This document shows positions 8,784-18,021 of a stretch of 64,000 bases of DNA, one piece after another. The stretch is taken from positions 57,431 to 121,430 of the forward strand of contig MNJR01000017.1 in NCBI GenBank assembly GCA_001920415.1. Direction: 5' to 3'. The first letter of the stretch is position 1, and every line of letters starts with the position of its first letter. The notes below the pieces were generated by a model. It searched no databases. It was not told the DNA's origin and saw only the letters and a list, made by a program, of their open reading frames with translations. The position numbers and the translations under genes are program-made. This stretch comes from Acidobacteria bacterium 13_1_20CM_3_53_8 (lineage in GTDB: Bacteria > Acidobacteriota > Blastocatellia > Pyrinomonadales > Pyrinomonadaceae).

Positions 8784-9335
8784 TTAAACGAAAATCTCCG
8801 CGACGCTGCATCGAAAGCCCGGCACTATGTCTTCGCCGTCGAGTTCATCATTCTCGAAGATAATTCTCGCCTCGCTGTGCGAGCGATTGATAGTCACACT
8901 CTTCCGTTTGGGATTGACCGTCCAGACCATGCGCACGCCAACCGAGAGCCACTTCGCCACTTTCTCATCAACTTCATAAGCCGTATCGCTCGGCGACAGA
9001 ACTTCTACGGCCAGGTCTGGCGCACCGGGCCAGTATTTCTTCGGGATGCCGCTTGAGGGAATATGCTCGCGCGCTATGAATGCTATATCCGGCGCGAGCA
9101 CAGTGTCCGGGTTCTCTTCGACTATGAAACCCGTCTCCGCGCCAAAAGTGATGCCGAGTTGATTTGCCTTCACATACTGCGCAAGCGGCGCAGCCAGATT
9201 CATAATAATTACTCCGTGTTCGCTTCCCGCAGGAGACATGGCCTTTAATTCTCCTTTCACTAGCTCATAGCGAAATCTACCTCTCGGCAATCGCAGAAGC
9301 TCGTCGGCTGTCATCAATCTAGTAGTCGTGCTCAT
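8784..9335 (-). CDS. Uma2 family (DUF820) endonuclease-like protein
   Basis: 183 residues of the Uma2/DUF820 PD-(D/E)XK nuclease fold, common in cyanobacteria and acidobacteria. The pattern MTADELLRLP, YELVKGEL, PDIAFI and PDLAVEVLSPSD...VDEKVAKWL gives the expected acidic residues and Lys of the active site. Biological substrates are unknown; these genes often behave as mobile or selfish genes. The ATG at 9335 has an AAGGAG ribosome site about nine bases upstream. It is monocistronic, downstream of tmRNA on the same strand. Confidence 0.92.
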   Translation of the reverse strand: MSTTTRLMTADELLRLPRGRFRYELVKGELKAMSPAGSEHGVIIMNLAAPLAQYVKANQLGITFGAETGFIVEENPDTVLAPDIAFIAREHIPSSGIPKKYWPGAPDLAVEVLSPSDTAYEVDEKVAKWLSVGVRMVWTVNPKRKSVTINRSHSEARIIFENDELDGEDIVPGFRCSVAEIFV

Positions 9336-9366
9336 CTCAAACGCTCCTTAATGCTCGGAGAACAGA

Positions 9367-9418
9367 AAAAGCGGCCATGTTCGGATGAATAGTATCATAT
9401 TCACCGAACAGGCCGCCC
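9367..9418 (-). terminator. Terminator of tmRNA
   Basis: Read on the minus strand, a GCGGCCTGTTCGGTGAAT arm pairs with a near-complement across an 8-base loop, then runs into TTTTT. It begins 25 bases beyond the tmRNA 3' end and lies before the Uma2 gene, so it should separate the two. Confidence 0.8.
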
Positions 9419-9442
9419 GCGTTATGAAGATATGAATGATGA

Positions 9443-9821
9443 TGGTGGAGGCGCCGGGAATCGAACCCGGATCCAAAAGTCAACCCCGAGGGAATCTACA
9501 TGCTTAGCCGCTTCTCTTTCTGAAAGATTTCGCCCGCAACAGAGTAAGTGAAACGACTAAGACCTCTGTTGAAGACTAGCCCGACTTTAATCTCGCCTGC
9601 GCTCACGGACCGAAAGCGCAGGCCAGCTCAACTAAGGTGACATCTCACTCCGCTCGCTTGAGCAACTTACGGCGAGACGCTCGGTGCCTGAATTAGGCAG
9701 CGAGAGCCAATTGATTAGTATTGGCAATTGTGTTTCCCCATGCTTTTTTACGAGCTGCAAGTGGTAAGCCCGGCATGCATCCTATCGAGCGTTCAGACTT
9801 CTGTCGAAGCCTGTCGCCCCC
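9443..9821 (-). ncRNA. ssrA: Transfer-messenger RNA
   Basis: About 379 nt. The 3' end reads as a tRNA-like TPsiC arm (GGTTCGATTCC) and ends with CGCCTCC plus A and an encoded CCA (9443-9445). The 5' end GGGGGCG pairs with CGCCTCC to form the acceptor stem. The tag reading frame after the resume region reads (A)GNTIANTNQLALAA then TAA, ending in the hydrophobic ALAA typical of proteolysis tags. tmRNA with SmpB rescues stalled ribosomes. It is one-piece and not permuted. A near-consensus promoter is just upstream (9829-9858) and a hairpin terminator just downstream. Confidence 0.96.
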
Positions 9822-9828
9822 TTCTTTG

Positions 9829-9858
9829 ATTATAGTCGGCGCGATGATTGAAGGTCAA
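9829..9858 (-). promoter_or_regulatory. Sigma70-type promoter of tmRNA
   Basis: On the minus strand, TTGACC (9858-9853), an 18-base spacer and a perfect TATAAT (9834-9829) end seven bases before the tmRNA 5' G-run. Spacing and position fit a vegetative promoter. Confidence 0.8.
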
Positions 9859-9961
9859 AGAGCTTTGCCAACTATAATTTTTAGACGCTTTAGAATCCCA
9901 TCAAGTTGCTTTTAATTAGCAACTTAAGCAAGCTCCGCCAGAGCTATTGGTTGAAGCCCAA

Positions 9962-12892
9962 CTATTCTCTGACAGCCAGGTTCACGCCCGTTCGCAGCGC
10001 AGGCTCAGCGCCCATCTCAACGACCACCGTGCTGCTCTTTCTTCCCGTAAAGAGTTGAGCGTTGACCTCCAGCCTTCCGCAGGGAAGTTTTCGGAGTAGA
10101 AACGCGCCCTGACTGTTTGTAAGCGCCTCGCGCCCTCCCGCTGTGACGTGCGCGCCCGGCACAAGCTCGTCGCGCTGCGGGTTGTACTGCCCGTCGCCAT
10201 CTCTGTCTATGAAGACGATGCCTGAGATTGCGCGCTGGGCTTCGAGAGGGATGTCCAGAAAGAAGCCTTGCAGCGGTTGAATCTCTATGGGCCAAGCGGT
10301 CTGTGCCGGTAATTCAAAGTCAGGCGGCAACGAAGCCTGATCAATTTCTAAAGTGTATTTGCCCGGCGGGAGATTGCGAAATTCATAAAAACCTCTGGCG
10401 TCAACCGTCTGTGTAAAGATAGGACTGTTAATTGTGGCCGAAAGTGTGCGCAACGTGACGCGAATGCCGCTAACGCCGGGCGCTTCGCCAGCCGTCTGCT
10501 CTCCACTGAGATAGAGGTCGTTGAAGATTCTTCCCGTCAGGAAACCTGAGTTCATTAATCCAAAGCTTATGTTAACGGTCTGATGATGAGAGGCGTACAC
10601 GTGCTGCGTAGTCATGCTGCTTGCGCGCCACGTTCTGCCCAAGTTTTCCGAAACCAGACTCACGTCGAATTCGCCGGGCGTGAGTGAAACGAAGCTAAAA
10701 TTGCCTCGCGCGTCCGTCGTAGCGATGTGCCCTCTGTCCAGTTGAACTTTCATTCCGGCGATGCCCGGTTCACCCGTGTCGTCGCGCCCGTTGCCGTTCG
10801 TATCTATGAAGACGCGCCCCTCTATGCGTGCGCGATCCAGCCCGAATAATCTTGAGAACTGGAAGCCTCCGCCGCTTTCGGCTCCGAAGCGATGCGTGAA
10901 GGAGAATGTCAAAACGGTCTGGCTGCTCCCGCCTGCTAGAGCAAAGGAGCGTGCGCCGCTCACTTGAATCGAATTGGCCGAATCCAGTCGTACGCTTGCG
11001 CTGAATGTAGTCAGCAGATTGCGTTCATGACGCGCGATGATTTCGCCTACGTTGTATTGAATCTCGCCGCTCAGGTTAATGGCGCGCGACACGGACGTTT
11101 GCAGACGAATGCCAGCGTCCGTGTTGCGTGTGAGCGGCAGCGCAACGCCTGAAAGCAGTTGCGCGAGCGTGTCGCGGTTCGTCAGGAGAAAGCGCGCGGG
11201 GTCTGCCAGAAATGATGCGCGCAAGGGGTCTGGCAGAAGCGTGGGGTTGCGCAGCAAGAGACCTACGAGCGAGGGCGTGTTGCTACGGTAATCAAAGAAG
11301 AAGGAGGCGGACAAAGGGCGTCGTGAATAGTGCAGTTGCTCGCGCAGGTTCGCGCCGTGATTGACCTGCTCGCCCGATTGCTCCTCACGGCTTGATATGA
11401 AGCCAGCTTCAAACTCGTTCGCAAGATGAGCGCCGAGGCGTTGCGCATACCTGATGACACCGGTTCGCGTTCGCTGGTTCAGTAGAAAAGGAAGCGCGAC
11501 GGGTGTCTCCAAATGCTGCTCAGTGAAACTGAAGCCCAGATGAGCGTTGCGCGAGAGGTTATAGTTGGCGCTCGCTATCAGCGTAGAGCTATTGAGTTCA
11601 ATTCGGCGCGAGATTGAAAGCGGAACCGTTTTGAAGCGATTATAGCTGACCGATGCGTTGAATCGCGCGTTCGGTCTCCACTGTAAATTGAAAGCAGATG
11701 CGACGCGCCCGCCGGATTGCGCGCCTATGCTGATGAAGGGCGAGCGACGATCAAGCCGCGAGGTCTCACCATAAAACGTGAACGCTCCTCGTCGCAGATC
11801 GAGTCTAGCGCGCCATGAAAGCGCGCCGTTTGAATAGGCTGCTTCTGCCTCCGCTTTTGTCTTCTCGTTCGGAGCAAAGTATCGCGCATCAATTTGCATG
11901 ACTGCTCCGCTCTCATGAACAACCGATGTGCGATGCTGTGAGATAAAGAATGCTCCGGCGCGAACACGCCACGTCTGCCCTTCGGCCAAGGGCAGCGCCG
12001 CGCCAGCCATGCGGCCTTCGCCCCTGTCGAAAAGCGTGAGCGATCGGCGCGCAGTTCCCGCGAAAAGTTCAAGCCCGCGCCAGCGCGATGCTCGCGTAGA
12101 GTTCAAATGAAGCCCACGCAATGTGTAGCCCGCGAAGCTGAGGCGCGAGATGTCCAGTTCGCTGTCTAGCAGATCGAGTGTGCCGGAATGTGAATCAATC
12201 CCCAGCGTCACGCGATTAGCCCCAAAACTTGTGCCGAACCCAACGGCGCTCGCCCTATCGCCGCGACCGAAGAAGTTGAAAAGATCGCCGCTCGCGCGCA
12301 AACGTTTCTCGCCAGCCATTCTTTGACTGAACTCGAAGCTGTGGCGCAAGAGCGAAGGCGCATCGCCGAAGCCCGGCGAGTAGTAGATAGAGTAAGAACC
12401 GGAATAGGTATCGGAGCTTTCCAGCCTACGATTGATTTCGCTCTGGCGGCGCGCGATGGGCGCAGGTCGCACTTCTATGGCGTAGACGATGCGGCTGTGC
12501 TGGCCTGAGATAATCAGTACGGTCTCTCCGGTCGAGCGACCCGTGATGAGAACGCTTCGCCCCGCTAACACTTCAGCCGACGCCACGTTCGGATCAATTA
12601 CCGTTGCCGAGATGATTGCTTCATTGAAGGAGACTTCGCGCGTGGCGTGAGAGTAGAGCCGTATGCGCTCGGCTTCCCTGCGCTGTGGAGATTCTTGCGC
12701 GCGACTTTCGCGCAGAAGCATTAGAGCATGTAAGCCCGTAATGTCGCGCGATGCTTCGTAGATGATGCGAGCAGCAGACGAAACCGTTCGCAGAAACGGA
12801 AAAGGCGCAAGCAACGAAAGCGCGAGCACCAGCACGCACATGCTCCTTACGCAACGCCAGATCGTTCGGCTCTTGTTGAGATTCTTTCTCAT
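9962..12892 (-). CDS. Usher-like outer-membrane barrel with pilus N-domain and Cna/SdrD-type repeats
   Basis: About 976 residues from ATG 12892. An N-terminal membrane or signal segment is followed by a domain (about 70-150) like the short N-domain of CpaC/RcpA secretins: an FNEAIISATVIDPNVASAEV pattern and GETVLIISG. A long region (about 160-690) of alternating strands with frequent aromatic and Arg residues looks like an outer-membrane beta barrel. The C-terminus has three SdrD-B/carboxypeptidase-regulatory-like repeats (RIEGRVFIDTNGNGRDDTGEPGIAG; a GRIFNDLYLSGEQ unit; GIVFIDRDGDGQYNPQRDE). It lies directly downstream of a pilus-type chaperone and a secreted subunit, so I infer an usher role. 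An earlier in-frame start (13096) would read through a palindromic repeat and the chaperone 3' end and is unlikely. Confidence 0.75.
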   Translation of the reverse strand: MRKNLNKSRTIWRCVRSMCVLVLALSLLAPFPFLRTVSSAARIIYEASRDITGLHALMLLRESRAQESPQRREAERIRLYSHATREVSFNEAIISATVIDPNVASAEVLAGRSVLITGRSTGETVLIISGQHSRIVYAIEVRPAPIARRQSEINRRLESSDTYSGSYSIYYSPGFGDAPSLLRHSFEFSQRMAGEKRLRASGDLFNFFGRGDRASAVGFGTSFGANRVTLGIDSHSGTLDLLDSELDISRLSFAGYTLRGLHLNSTRASRWRGLELFAGTARRSLTLFDRGEGRMAGAALPLAEGQTWRVRAGAFFISQHRTSVVHESGAVMQIDARYFAPNEKTKAEAEAAYSNGALSWRARLDLRRGAFTFYGETSRLDRRSPFISIGAQSGGRVASAFNLQWRPNARFNASVSYNRFKTVPLSISRRIELNSSTLIASANYNLSRNAHLGFSFTEQHLETPVALPFLLNQRTRTGVIRYAQRLGAHLANEFEAGFISSREEQSGEQVNHGANLREQLHYSRRPLSASFFFDYRSNTPSLVGLLLRNPTLLPDPLRASFLADPARFLLTNRDTLAQLLSGVALPLTRNTDAGIRLQTSVSRAINLSGEIQYNVGEIIARHERNLLTTFSASVRLDSANSIQVSGARSFALAGGSSQTVLTFSFTHRFGAESGGGFQFSRLFGLDRARIEGRVFIDTNGNGRDDTGEPGIAGMKVQLDRGHIATTDARGNFSFVSLTPGEFDVSLVSENLGRTWRASSMTTQHVYASHHQTVNISFGLMNSGFLTGRIFNDLYLSGEQTAGEAPGVSGIRVTLRTLSATINSPIFTQTVDARGFYEFRNLPPGKYTLEIDQASLPPDFELPAQTAWPIEIQPLQGFFLDIPLEAQRAISGIVFIDRDGDGQYNPQRDELVPGAHVTAGGREALTNSQGAFLLRKLPCGRLEVNAQLFTGRKSSTVVVEMGAEPALRTGVNLAVRE

Positions 12893-12902
12893 AATCGTAG
12901 AG

Positions 12903-12978
12903 AGTCTGGAGTCTAGAGTCTGGAGTCCGAGGTCAAAAACAGTTCTTTGCTTTTGCCTTTGACTCCAGACTCCAGACT
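12903..12978. repeat. Palindromic repeat between chaperone and usher-like genes
   Basis: AGTCTGGAGTCTAGAGTCTG... (12903-12927) is complementary to GACTCCAGACTCCAGACT (12961-12978) around a roughly 33-base loop. It separates the two genes and could modulate or stabilise the polycistronic mRNA. Confidence 0.8.
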
Positions 12979-12981
12979 GTT

Positions 12982-13818
12982 TTAATGAACATCGAATGGC
13001 ATTTCGTAGACGAGCGTGGCTGGCTCCATGCCTGCACGGTCGTAGCTGAGTGTGACGACCGCCGTGTAATGTCCCGGTGGCAATGTCCCGGCCCACGTAC
13101 CGCGAAACAGGTCGCGTTGTCCGGGCATGTATCTCTTCTCATCTATCCGCCCGCGCCCCATTAATCGCCCGGCCTCGTCGAACAGCGCAAAGAGGCCGCG
13201 CACACGCGCGTGCGCAGTCCCGCGATTACGCACGTCAAGTTGCATCTCAAGCGGCGACGAATCTGTTGGAGGCGCTACGCGTCCGCCCATAATCTCTACG
13301 TTGTACTCGGTCGCGTCTTCCGTCGTCAGCAGTATGAGTCCCTGAAATCGCACTCTGATGGTGGCGCGCGTGGTGCCCGGCAGTTGCGCCGCAAGCGCCG
13401 GACTGTCAACTGCGTCCGTCTCAAACAGAGGCGCTGTGTAATACCCACCGGCTGCCGTCAAAGGGACAGTGATAATCGCTTTGATGGTCGCCGAAGCGTG
13501 AGGCTCGACCACTATTTCCGAAGGCGTGAACTGCACCCAGAGCGATGCAGAGCGTGGGAGCGTTCCGGGTCTGCCCATCAATCGCTCGTTATGCTCGCCA
13601 TACCAGTAGTCGCTCACAGAACAATGGACGCGAAGCCGCGCGTTCGAGCCATTCGATAGCGTGAAGGCTTGCGTGTAGGTCGAGCCTCGCTTAACTTTCG
13701 CATCAATCATGGCGGGCGTAAGCCCAAGCGATTGTGCGTTGACGAAAGCCAGGCTTCCCTCAATCAGGCTGAAGCAAACAAAAACGAAAAGTATAAATAG
13801 GATTCGTCTCATCATCAT
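12982..13818 (-). CDS. Periplasmic pilus-assembly chaperone-like protein
   Basis: 278 residues. It has a signal peptide (hydrophobic core ILFILFVFVCFSLIEGSLAF, cleaved near VNAQS). An Ig-like N-domain follows, with the pattern LGLTPAMIDAKVKRGSTYTQ, FTLSNGS and FTPSEIVVEPHASATIKAIITVP, as in PapD-type and related chaperones. The C-half has a second beta domain ending LSYDRAGMEPATLVYEMPFDVH. It should bind fibre subunits in the periplasm. It lies between the subunit-like gene and the usher-like gene, all on the minus strand. Three ATG codons in a row (13818, 13815, 13812) make the exact start ambiguous; a GAGG lies five bases before the first. Confidence 0.75.
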   Translation of the reverse strand: MMMRRILFILFVFVCFSLIEGSLAFVNAQSLGLTPAMIDAKVKRGSTYTQAFTLSNGSNARLRVHCSVSDYWYGEHNERLMGRPGTLPRSASLWVQFTPSEIVVEPHASATIKAIITVPLTAAGGYYTAPLFETDAVDSPALAAQLPGTTRATIRVRFQGLILLTTEDATEYNVEIMGGRVAPPTDSSPLEMQLDVRNRGTAHARVRGLFALFDEAGRLMGRGRIDEKRYMPGQRDLFRGTWAGTLPPGHYTAVVTLSYDRAGMEPATLVYEMPFDVH

Positions 13819-13958
13819 CTGACCTCGTATAGAAAATTGAATCGCTCGCTCTGCTCGCTCCGTTTGTGCTGCTCCTTGTTAGCTCAAACTAAACAGATGC
13901 GGCACGCTCCGGGACGGCAGGGCGAGCGATCTACCCCCTTGATCGAAATCGAGTCCGT

Positions 13959-14567
13959 TTACGGAACGGAGATCGTGTAGACGAGATTGATGCTGCGCGA
14001 GCCGGCATTTGCTGCGGCGCTGCTGTTGTCGTTGTAAGCGACGATACCTACGTAGCGAGTGATAGGCGTGCCGTTCGCTGCTGAACTGGTGAACGCGGTA
14101 GCGCTGCCGCCCGTCAATTGAACTGTAGAGATTGAGATGGAAGCAGAACTGCCCTCGCGTACTGCGTCCTGAGCAGCCGCACTGTCCGACGAGTCCTGTT
14201 CGACAACGATGCTGGCTTCAGTGCCCGTAAAGCCGGAGAAGTTGGGCGTCAGACTTATCGGTGTTGTGTAAAGATAGCCGCCTCTGACCGCTGCCTTGGT
14301 GACGTTGGCCGAAGGGGAGCCTACGCCCAGACCGTTTACGTCTCCGAAGTCTAGCGTGTAGCTGCCACTGCTGCCGCCGACGTTGACGCCGCCAGTGGCC
14401 GTTGATATGTCTAGCTGCATGGCCGTTTGAATGTTGGCAGAGACGGCCAGATCAGAGGTCGCCGAGCTGCAATTCGAGCATGGGCCAGCTTGAGCAGCCG
14501 CGATGCCTGCGAAAGCAAAGAGCGCAGCCAGTAGAAGCAATATGCGAATAGGTGAACCAGAAGTCAT
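13959..14567 (-). CDS. Secreted fibre-subunit-like protein (DUF4402/spore-coat-U-like)
   Basis: 202 residues with a clean signal peptide (ILLLLAALFAFAGIAAAQA). The mature part opens with a close Cys pair (CSNC) and is rich in Ser, Thr, Gly and Ala with beta-strand periodicity. It ends in SINLVYTISVP, a terminal strand suited to donor-strand exchange. The general look is that of DUF4402 or spore-coat-U-like subunits. GAGGAGA precedes the ATG. It is the first gene of the minus-strand locus with chaperone and usher-like genes, so a structural subunit role is inferred from context. Confidence 0.7.
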   Translation of the reverse strand: MTSGSPIRILLLLAALFAFAGIAAAQAGPCSNCSSATSDLAVSANIQTAMQLDISTATGGVNVGGSSGSYTLDFGDVNGLGVGSPSANVTKAAVRGGYLYTTPISLTPNFSGFTGTEASIVVEQDSSDSAAAQDAVREGSSASISISTVQLTGGSATAFTSSAANGTPITRYVGIVAYNDNSSAAANAGSRSINLVYTISVP

Positions 14568-14940
14568 TTCCGTTTATCTCCTCAGTGATGAAGCGTAGTG
14601 TGGCTTAAGATCGAGCGGGTGAAGTTAAGGGGCTGATAGAAGTAATAATTTCCATCCCCGACAAAGCCTACGAGTTTCGCGCTGCCGAACGGCGGTCAGT
14701 TCCGCGCGCCTGCAATTCACGAAGTGTTTGACCGCCGACATGCGGCCTTGGTCGAGATGAGGAGTTGGCAAGGAGCGTGCCGCTTCATATTTTTCGTGTT
14801 CACCGAAAGCGCTAGGCCGATTTTAGCTTGCCCCGCACGGTTAATCGTCGGTAAGCCAGTCATGATGCTGTTGAGCATGTAGCTCGACAAGATGAGGCGT
14901 AACGGACAATTTTCGATGAAGGCATGCGGCATATTGACGC
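14568..14940. other. Gap upstream of the fibre locus
   Basis: It presumably holds the promoter of the minus-strand fibre locus. A 71-codon minus-strand frame at 14717-14932 has no ribosome site or family resemblance, so I do not call it. No further structure was recognised. Confidence 0.3.
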
Positions 14941-15125
14941 GGAAAAAAAGGCGGGAAGAAAGGCAAAAGTAAAAAGGTAAAAGGCAAAAGTTAGGCGGAA
15001 GCCACTTTCACAGATTTAGAGAGGAAGTAATAGAATTGATTTCATCCTTATCCCTTTTGCCTTTTTACTTTTACCTTTTGACTTTCATTCTGCCTTTTAC
15101 CTTTTTACTTTTGACTTTCCTTTTT
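14941..15125. repeat. Palindromic repeat, AAAGGTAAAAGT family, copy 1
   Basis: A purine-rich arm (GGCAAAAGTAAAAAGGTAAA, about 14961-14990) is mirrored by CTTTTTACTTTTACCTTTTG-type arms at about 15050-15120. It lies directly upstream of the penicillin-binding protein gene. A second copy lies directly downstream (17882-18021), so the gene is bracketed by the family. Confidence 0.8.
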
Positions 15126-15281
15126 CCCGCTTCATTCGTGCGCCGAAGTTGCGCTATAATTTCCAATCAAGCGACCGAGACTCCCCATAGCTCGCACCGT
15201 ACTCGCTTTCGTGTGCGATGCTCGCCTCGGAAAATTGAAGTTGATAAGTCCTGCGTCCCATGTGTAGAGGAAAATCCTGAG

Positions 15282-17879
15282 ATGGCAACGAAGAATCCTA
15301 GACCCAGCGCAATCGTCAAGCGCTTGAACGAGCCGCCGGCAGTGCGCCGCCGTTGGCTGCGCCGCTTCTGGCTTCCGGCAGTCCTGCTGCTGGCAATCAC
15401 AGCCGGAGGACTGACCGGCATCATCTGCGCATACGAGATCAACTACTCGCGCGCCGCAAGCGAAGTGGCTGCGCTTGCGACTTATCGTCCGAGCGTGGTG
15501 ACGCGCATCTACGCCGACGACGGCCAGACAGTCATAGGCGAGTTCGCGCTTGAGAAAAGAATTCCCCTGAAATACGGAGAGATTCCGCCCGTCCTGAAGA
15601 ACGCTATCTTAGGCATAGAGGACGCGCGCTTCTACGATCACGTAGGCATTGACCCCATCAGAATCGTCGGCGCGGTCATAACGAACTTGACGAAAGGAAG
15701 ACACGAAGGTGGATCAACCTTGACGCAGCAGCTTGCGAAAAATCTCTTTCTTTCAAGAGAGCAGACGATTAAGCGCAAGATAACGGAATGGTTGTGGGCG
15801 CTCCAGATTGAACGTTACTACACCAAAAATCAGATCATGGAGCTTTACGTCAATCACGTATTCCTTGGCGCGAATTCTTATGGCTTTGAAGCTGCATCGG
15901 AGACCTACTTTGGCAAGAAGGCTAGCGACCTCAATCTGGAAGAGGCAGCACTGCTCGCAGGCATTCCGAAAGCGCCGAGCGAGTATTCGCCTACGAGCCA
16001 CCCGGATTCGGCGCGCGAGCGGCGCAACCTTGTGCTAGACCAGATGGCTAAGAACGGTTTCATCTCGCAATCGGATGCGGACGCTGCGAAAGCGAAACCG
16101 ATTAAGCTCGCGGACACTGCTTTCTATCCAATGCAGACTCGTTCGTCGCCATTCGATTATCCGGTTGAAGAGATAAGACAGTATCTTGAAGACCGTTACA
16201 CGACGCGCGTTGCGCAAGGCGGACTCACGGTCTATTCGACTATCAACGTTGACGCGCAGAAGCGCGCAGTCGAAGTCGTGCGCGAAGGATTGCGTCGCTA
16301 CGACCGCTCGCACGCGGGCTGGCATCCGAACTATCAGAACATAGGAACGCAGAACGCCAACGGCACTTACACAGTCACGCAGCAGCAGCTTGATGCTTAC
16401 AAGCACCCGCACTGGTACGGCAACGATTATCACGTGGGCGACTTCATCATGGGATTGGTCATGAAAGTTGACCAGGCGCGCAACGAGGCAACTGTGCGCT
16501 TTGGCAATTTCACGGCGACTGTGACTGCGAAAGAGATGGGCTGGTCGAATCGTCAGCCGAAGAGCGAGTTTCATGCTGGCGACCTTCCCGAGTTTGAGAT
16601 TAAAGAAGTAGACGAGGCGAACCATCATCTGAAAGTTCAGCTATCGCAGGTGCCGGGCGTGCAGGGCGCTATGATGACCTTGAACGCGCACACGGGCGAG
16701 ATAATCACACAGGTCGGCGGCTACGATTTCTACACGAACAAGTTCGACAACGCGACGCAAGCCTACCGTCAGACCGGCTCGGCCTTTAAGCCTTACATCT
16801 ATACGGCTGCGGTCGAGTGGGGGATGACGCCGGATTCAATCGTCAGTGGCGCGCCCATTCAGATTGGCGACTGGCAGCCGCACAATTATGACGGCTCTAC
16901 GTCGAACGGCGACCTGCCGCTCAAAATTGCGCTAGCCAAGTCTATGAACATTCCTGCGGTTCACCTGCTTCAGATGATAGGGATTCAAACGGGCGCGCAG
17001 ATGGTTCGTCGCTTTGGCATCACAGTGCCTATGGCTCCGTACTTGCCATCTGCGCTCGGAGCGACCGAAGTTCCTCTTGATGAAATGGTCTCCGCTTATT
17101 CGACCTTCCCGAACAAAGGCATAAGGGTCGAGCCGCACCTGATTCGTCGCGTGCTGGATCGTGACGGCAATGTTCTGGAAGAGTGGGAGAGGACGACTTA
17201 CAAAGTTGTGAACGAGTACGTAGCGCTAACTATGGTTGACATGATGCGCGGCGTGACGCGCCCGGGTGGCACTGCGGGGGAAGCAGCAACTCTTGGCGTA
17301 CCGCTCGCAGGAAAGACGGGCACTGTCAACGATCACACGGACGTTTGGTTCATAGGCTACACGCCGACTTACGTGACTGGCGTGTGGATGGGCTATCCCG
17401 GAAGAAAGAAGCCTTTAGGGAACGACATGACTGGAGGACACGGCGCGCTGCCATTCTTCATAGCTTTCATGCGCGACTTTTTGAAGGGCAAGCCGAAGGA
17501 AGATTTTCCGAAACCCGTAGCCATGCCCGAAGACATGCGCGAGTTGATGCGTCAGCGACAGCGCGAGCAGTCTGACGAGCGAGCGGACTTAATGGCTCGT
17601 AGCGCCAAACTCAGCCAGTCGAACGACAACGCCACCATCACGCCCATCATCGATCCTAAACAGACGCAGGATACTTTGCCGCCTTCAGAGCCTCACGGCG
17701 CAACCGTTACGCCCGCGACGCCGTCCACTACTACAAGCGCGCCGCATCGTACAGAGCCTTCGACAACACAGCCTCGCACGGAAACCGCGCCGCCCTCCAC
17801 CATCACGCGCCCGCGCGAAGTGGAACCGCAACCACCGAAGCGAAGAGAGGGCAAGAAGGGACACGATACGGAACCGTAA
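15282..17879 (+). CDS. Class A penicillin-binding protein (PBP1A type)
   Basis: About 865 residues from ATG 15282. One membrane anchor (WLPAVLLLAITAGGLTGIICAY) follows a basic cytoplasmic tail. The GT51 transglycosylase domain shows GIEDARFYDHVGID, GGSTLTQQLAKNLFL, YVNHVFLGANSYGFEAAS. The transpeptidase domain shows the SxxK site TGSAFKP and KTGTVND for the KTG box. A Pro/Thr-rich tail of about 110 residues ends in a basic segment. It polymerises and cross-links peptidoglycan at the inner membrane. The frame is open back to 15036 but that part is the translated palindromic repeat, so the later ATG, just before the basic tail, is preferred. Confidence 0.95.
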   Translation: MATKNPRPSAIVKRLNEPPAVRRRWLRRFWLPAVLLLAITAGGLTGIICAYEINYSRAASEVAALATYRPSVVTRIYADDGQTVIGEFALEKRIPLKYGEIPPVLKNAILGIEDARFYDHVGIDPIRIVGAVITNLTKGRHEGGSTLTQQLAKNLFLSREQTIKRKITEWLWALQIERYYTKNQIMELYVNHVFLGANSYGFEAASETYFGKKASDLNLEEAALLAGIPKAPSEYSPTSHPDSARERRNLVLDQMAKNGFISQSDADAAKAKPIKLADTAFYPMQTRSSPFDYPVEEIRQYLEDRYTTRVAQGGLTVYSTINVDAQKRAVEVVREGLRRYDRSHAGWHPNYQNIGTQNANGTYTVTQQQLDAYKHPHWYGNDYHVGDFIMGLVMKVDQARNEATVRFGNFTATVTAKEMGWSNRQPKSEFHAGDLPEFEIKEVDEANHHLKVQLSQVPGVQGAMMTLNAHTGEIITQVGGYDFYTNKFDNATQAYRQTGSAFKPYIYTAAVEWGMTPDSIVSGAPIQIGDWQPHNYDGSTSNGDLPLKIALAKSMNIPAVHLLQMIGIQTGAQMVRRFGITVPMAPYLPSALGATEVPLDEMVSAYSTFPNKGIRVEPHLIRRVLDRDGNVLEEWERTTYKVVNEYVALTMVDMMRGVTRPGGTAGEAATLGVPLAGKTGTVNDHTDVWFIGYTPTYVTGVWMGYPGRKKPLGNDMTGGHGALPFFIAFMRDFLKGKPKEDFPKPVAMPEDMRELMRQRQREQSDERADLMARSAKLSQSNDNATITPIIDPKQTQDTLPPSEPHGATVTPATPSTTTSAPHRTEPSTTQPRTETAPPSTITRPREVEPQPPKRREGKKGHDTEP

Positions 17880-17881
17880 TT

Positions 17882-18021
17882 AAAGTCAAAAGTAAAAAGG
17901 TAAAAGGTAAAAGTCAGGCTGAAACCGCTTTTAATTAAAAGATTGGCTTCCCCTCACTTTTGCCTTTTTACTTTTACCTTTTGCCTTCCTCTTTGCCTTT
18001 TACCTTTTTACTTTTAACTTC
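17882..18021. repeat. Palindromic repeat, AAAGGTAAAAGT family, copy 2
   Basis: AAGTCAAAAGTAAAAAGGTA... and its CTTTTTACTTTTACC-type complement close a hairpin between the converging PBP and esterase genes. It reaches the base before the esterase stop codon, like the repeat at 551-643. Confidence 0.8.

Noticed and set aside
14717..14932. 71-codon minus-strand frame
   Set aside because: No ribosome site, no domain, and composition unlike neighbouring proteins.
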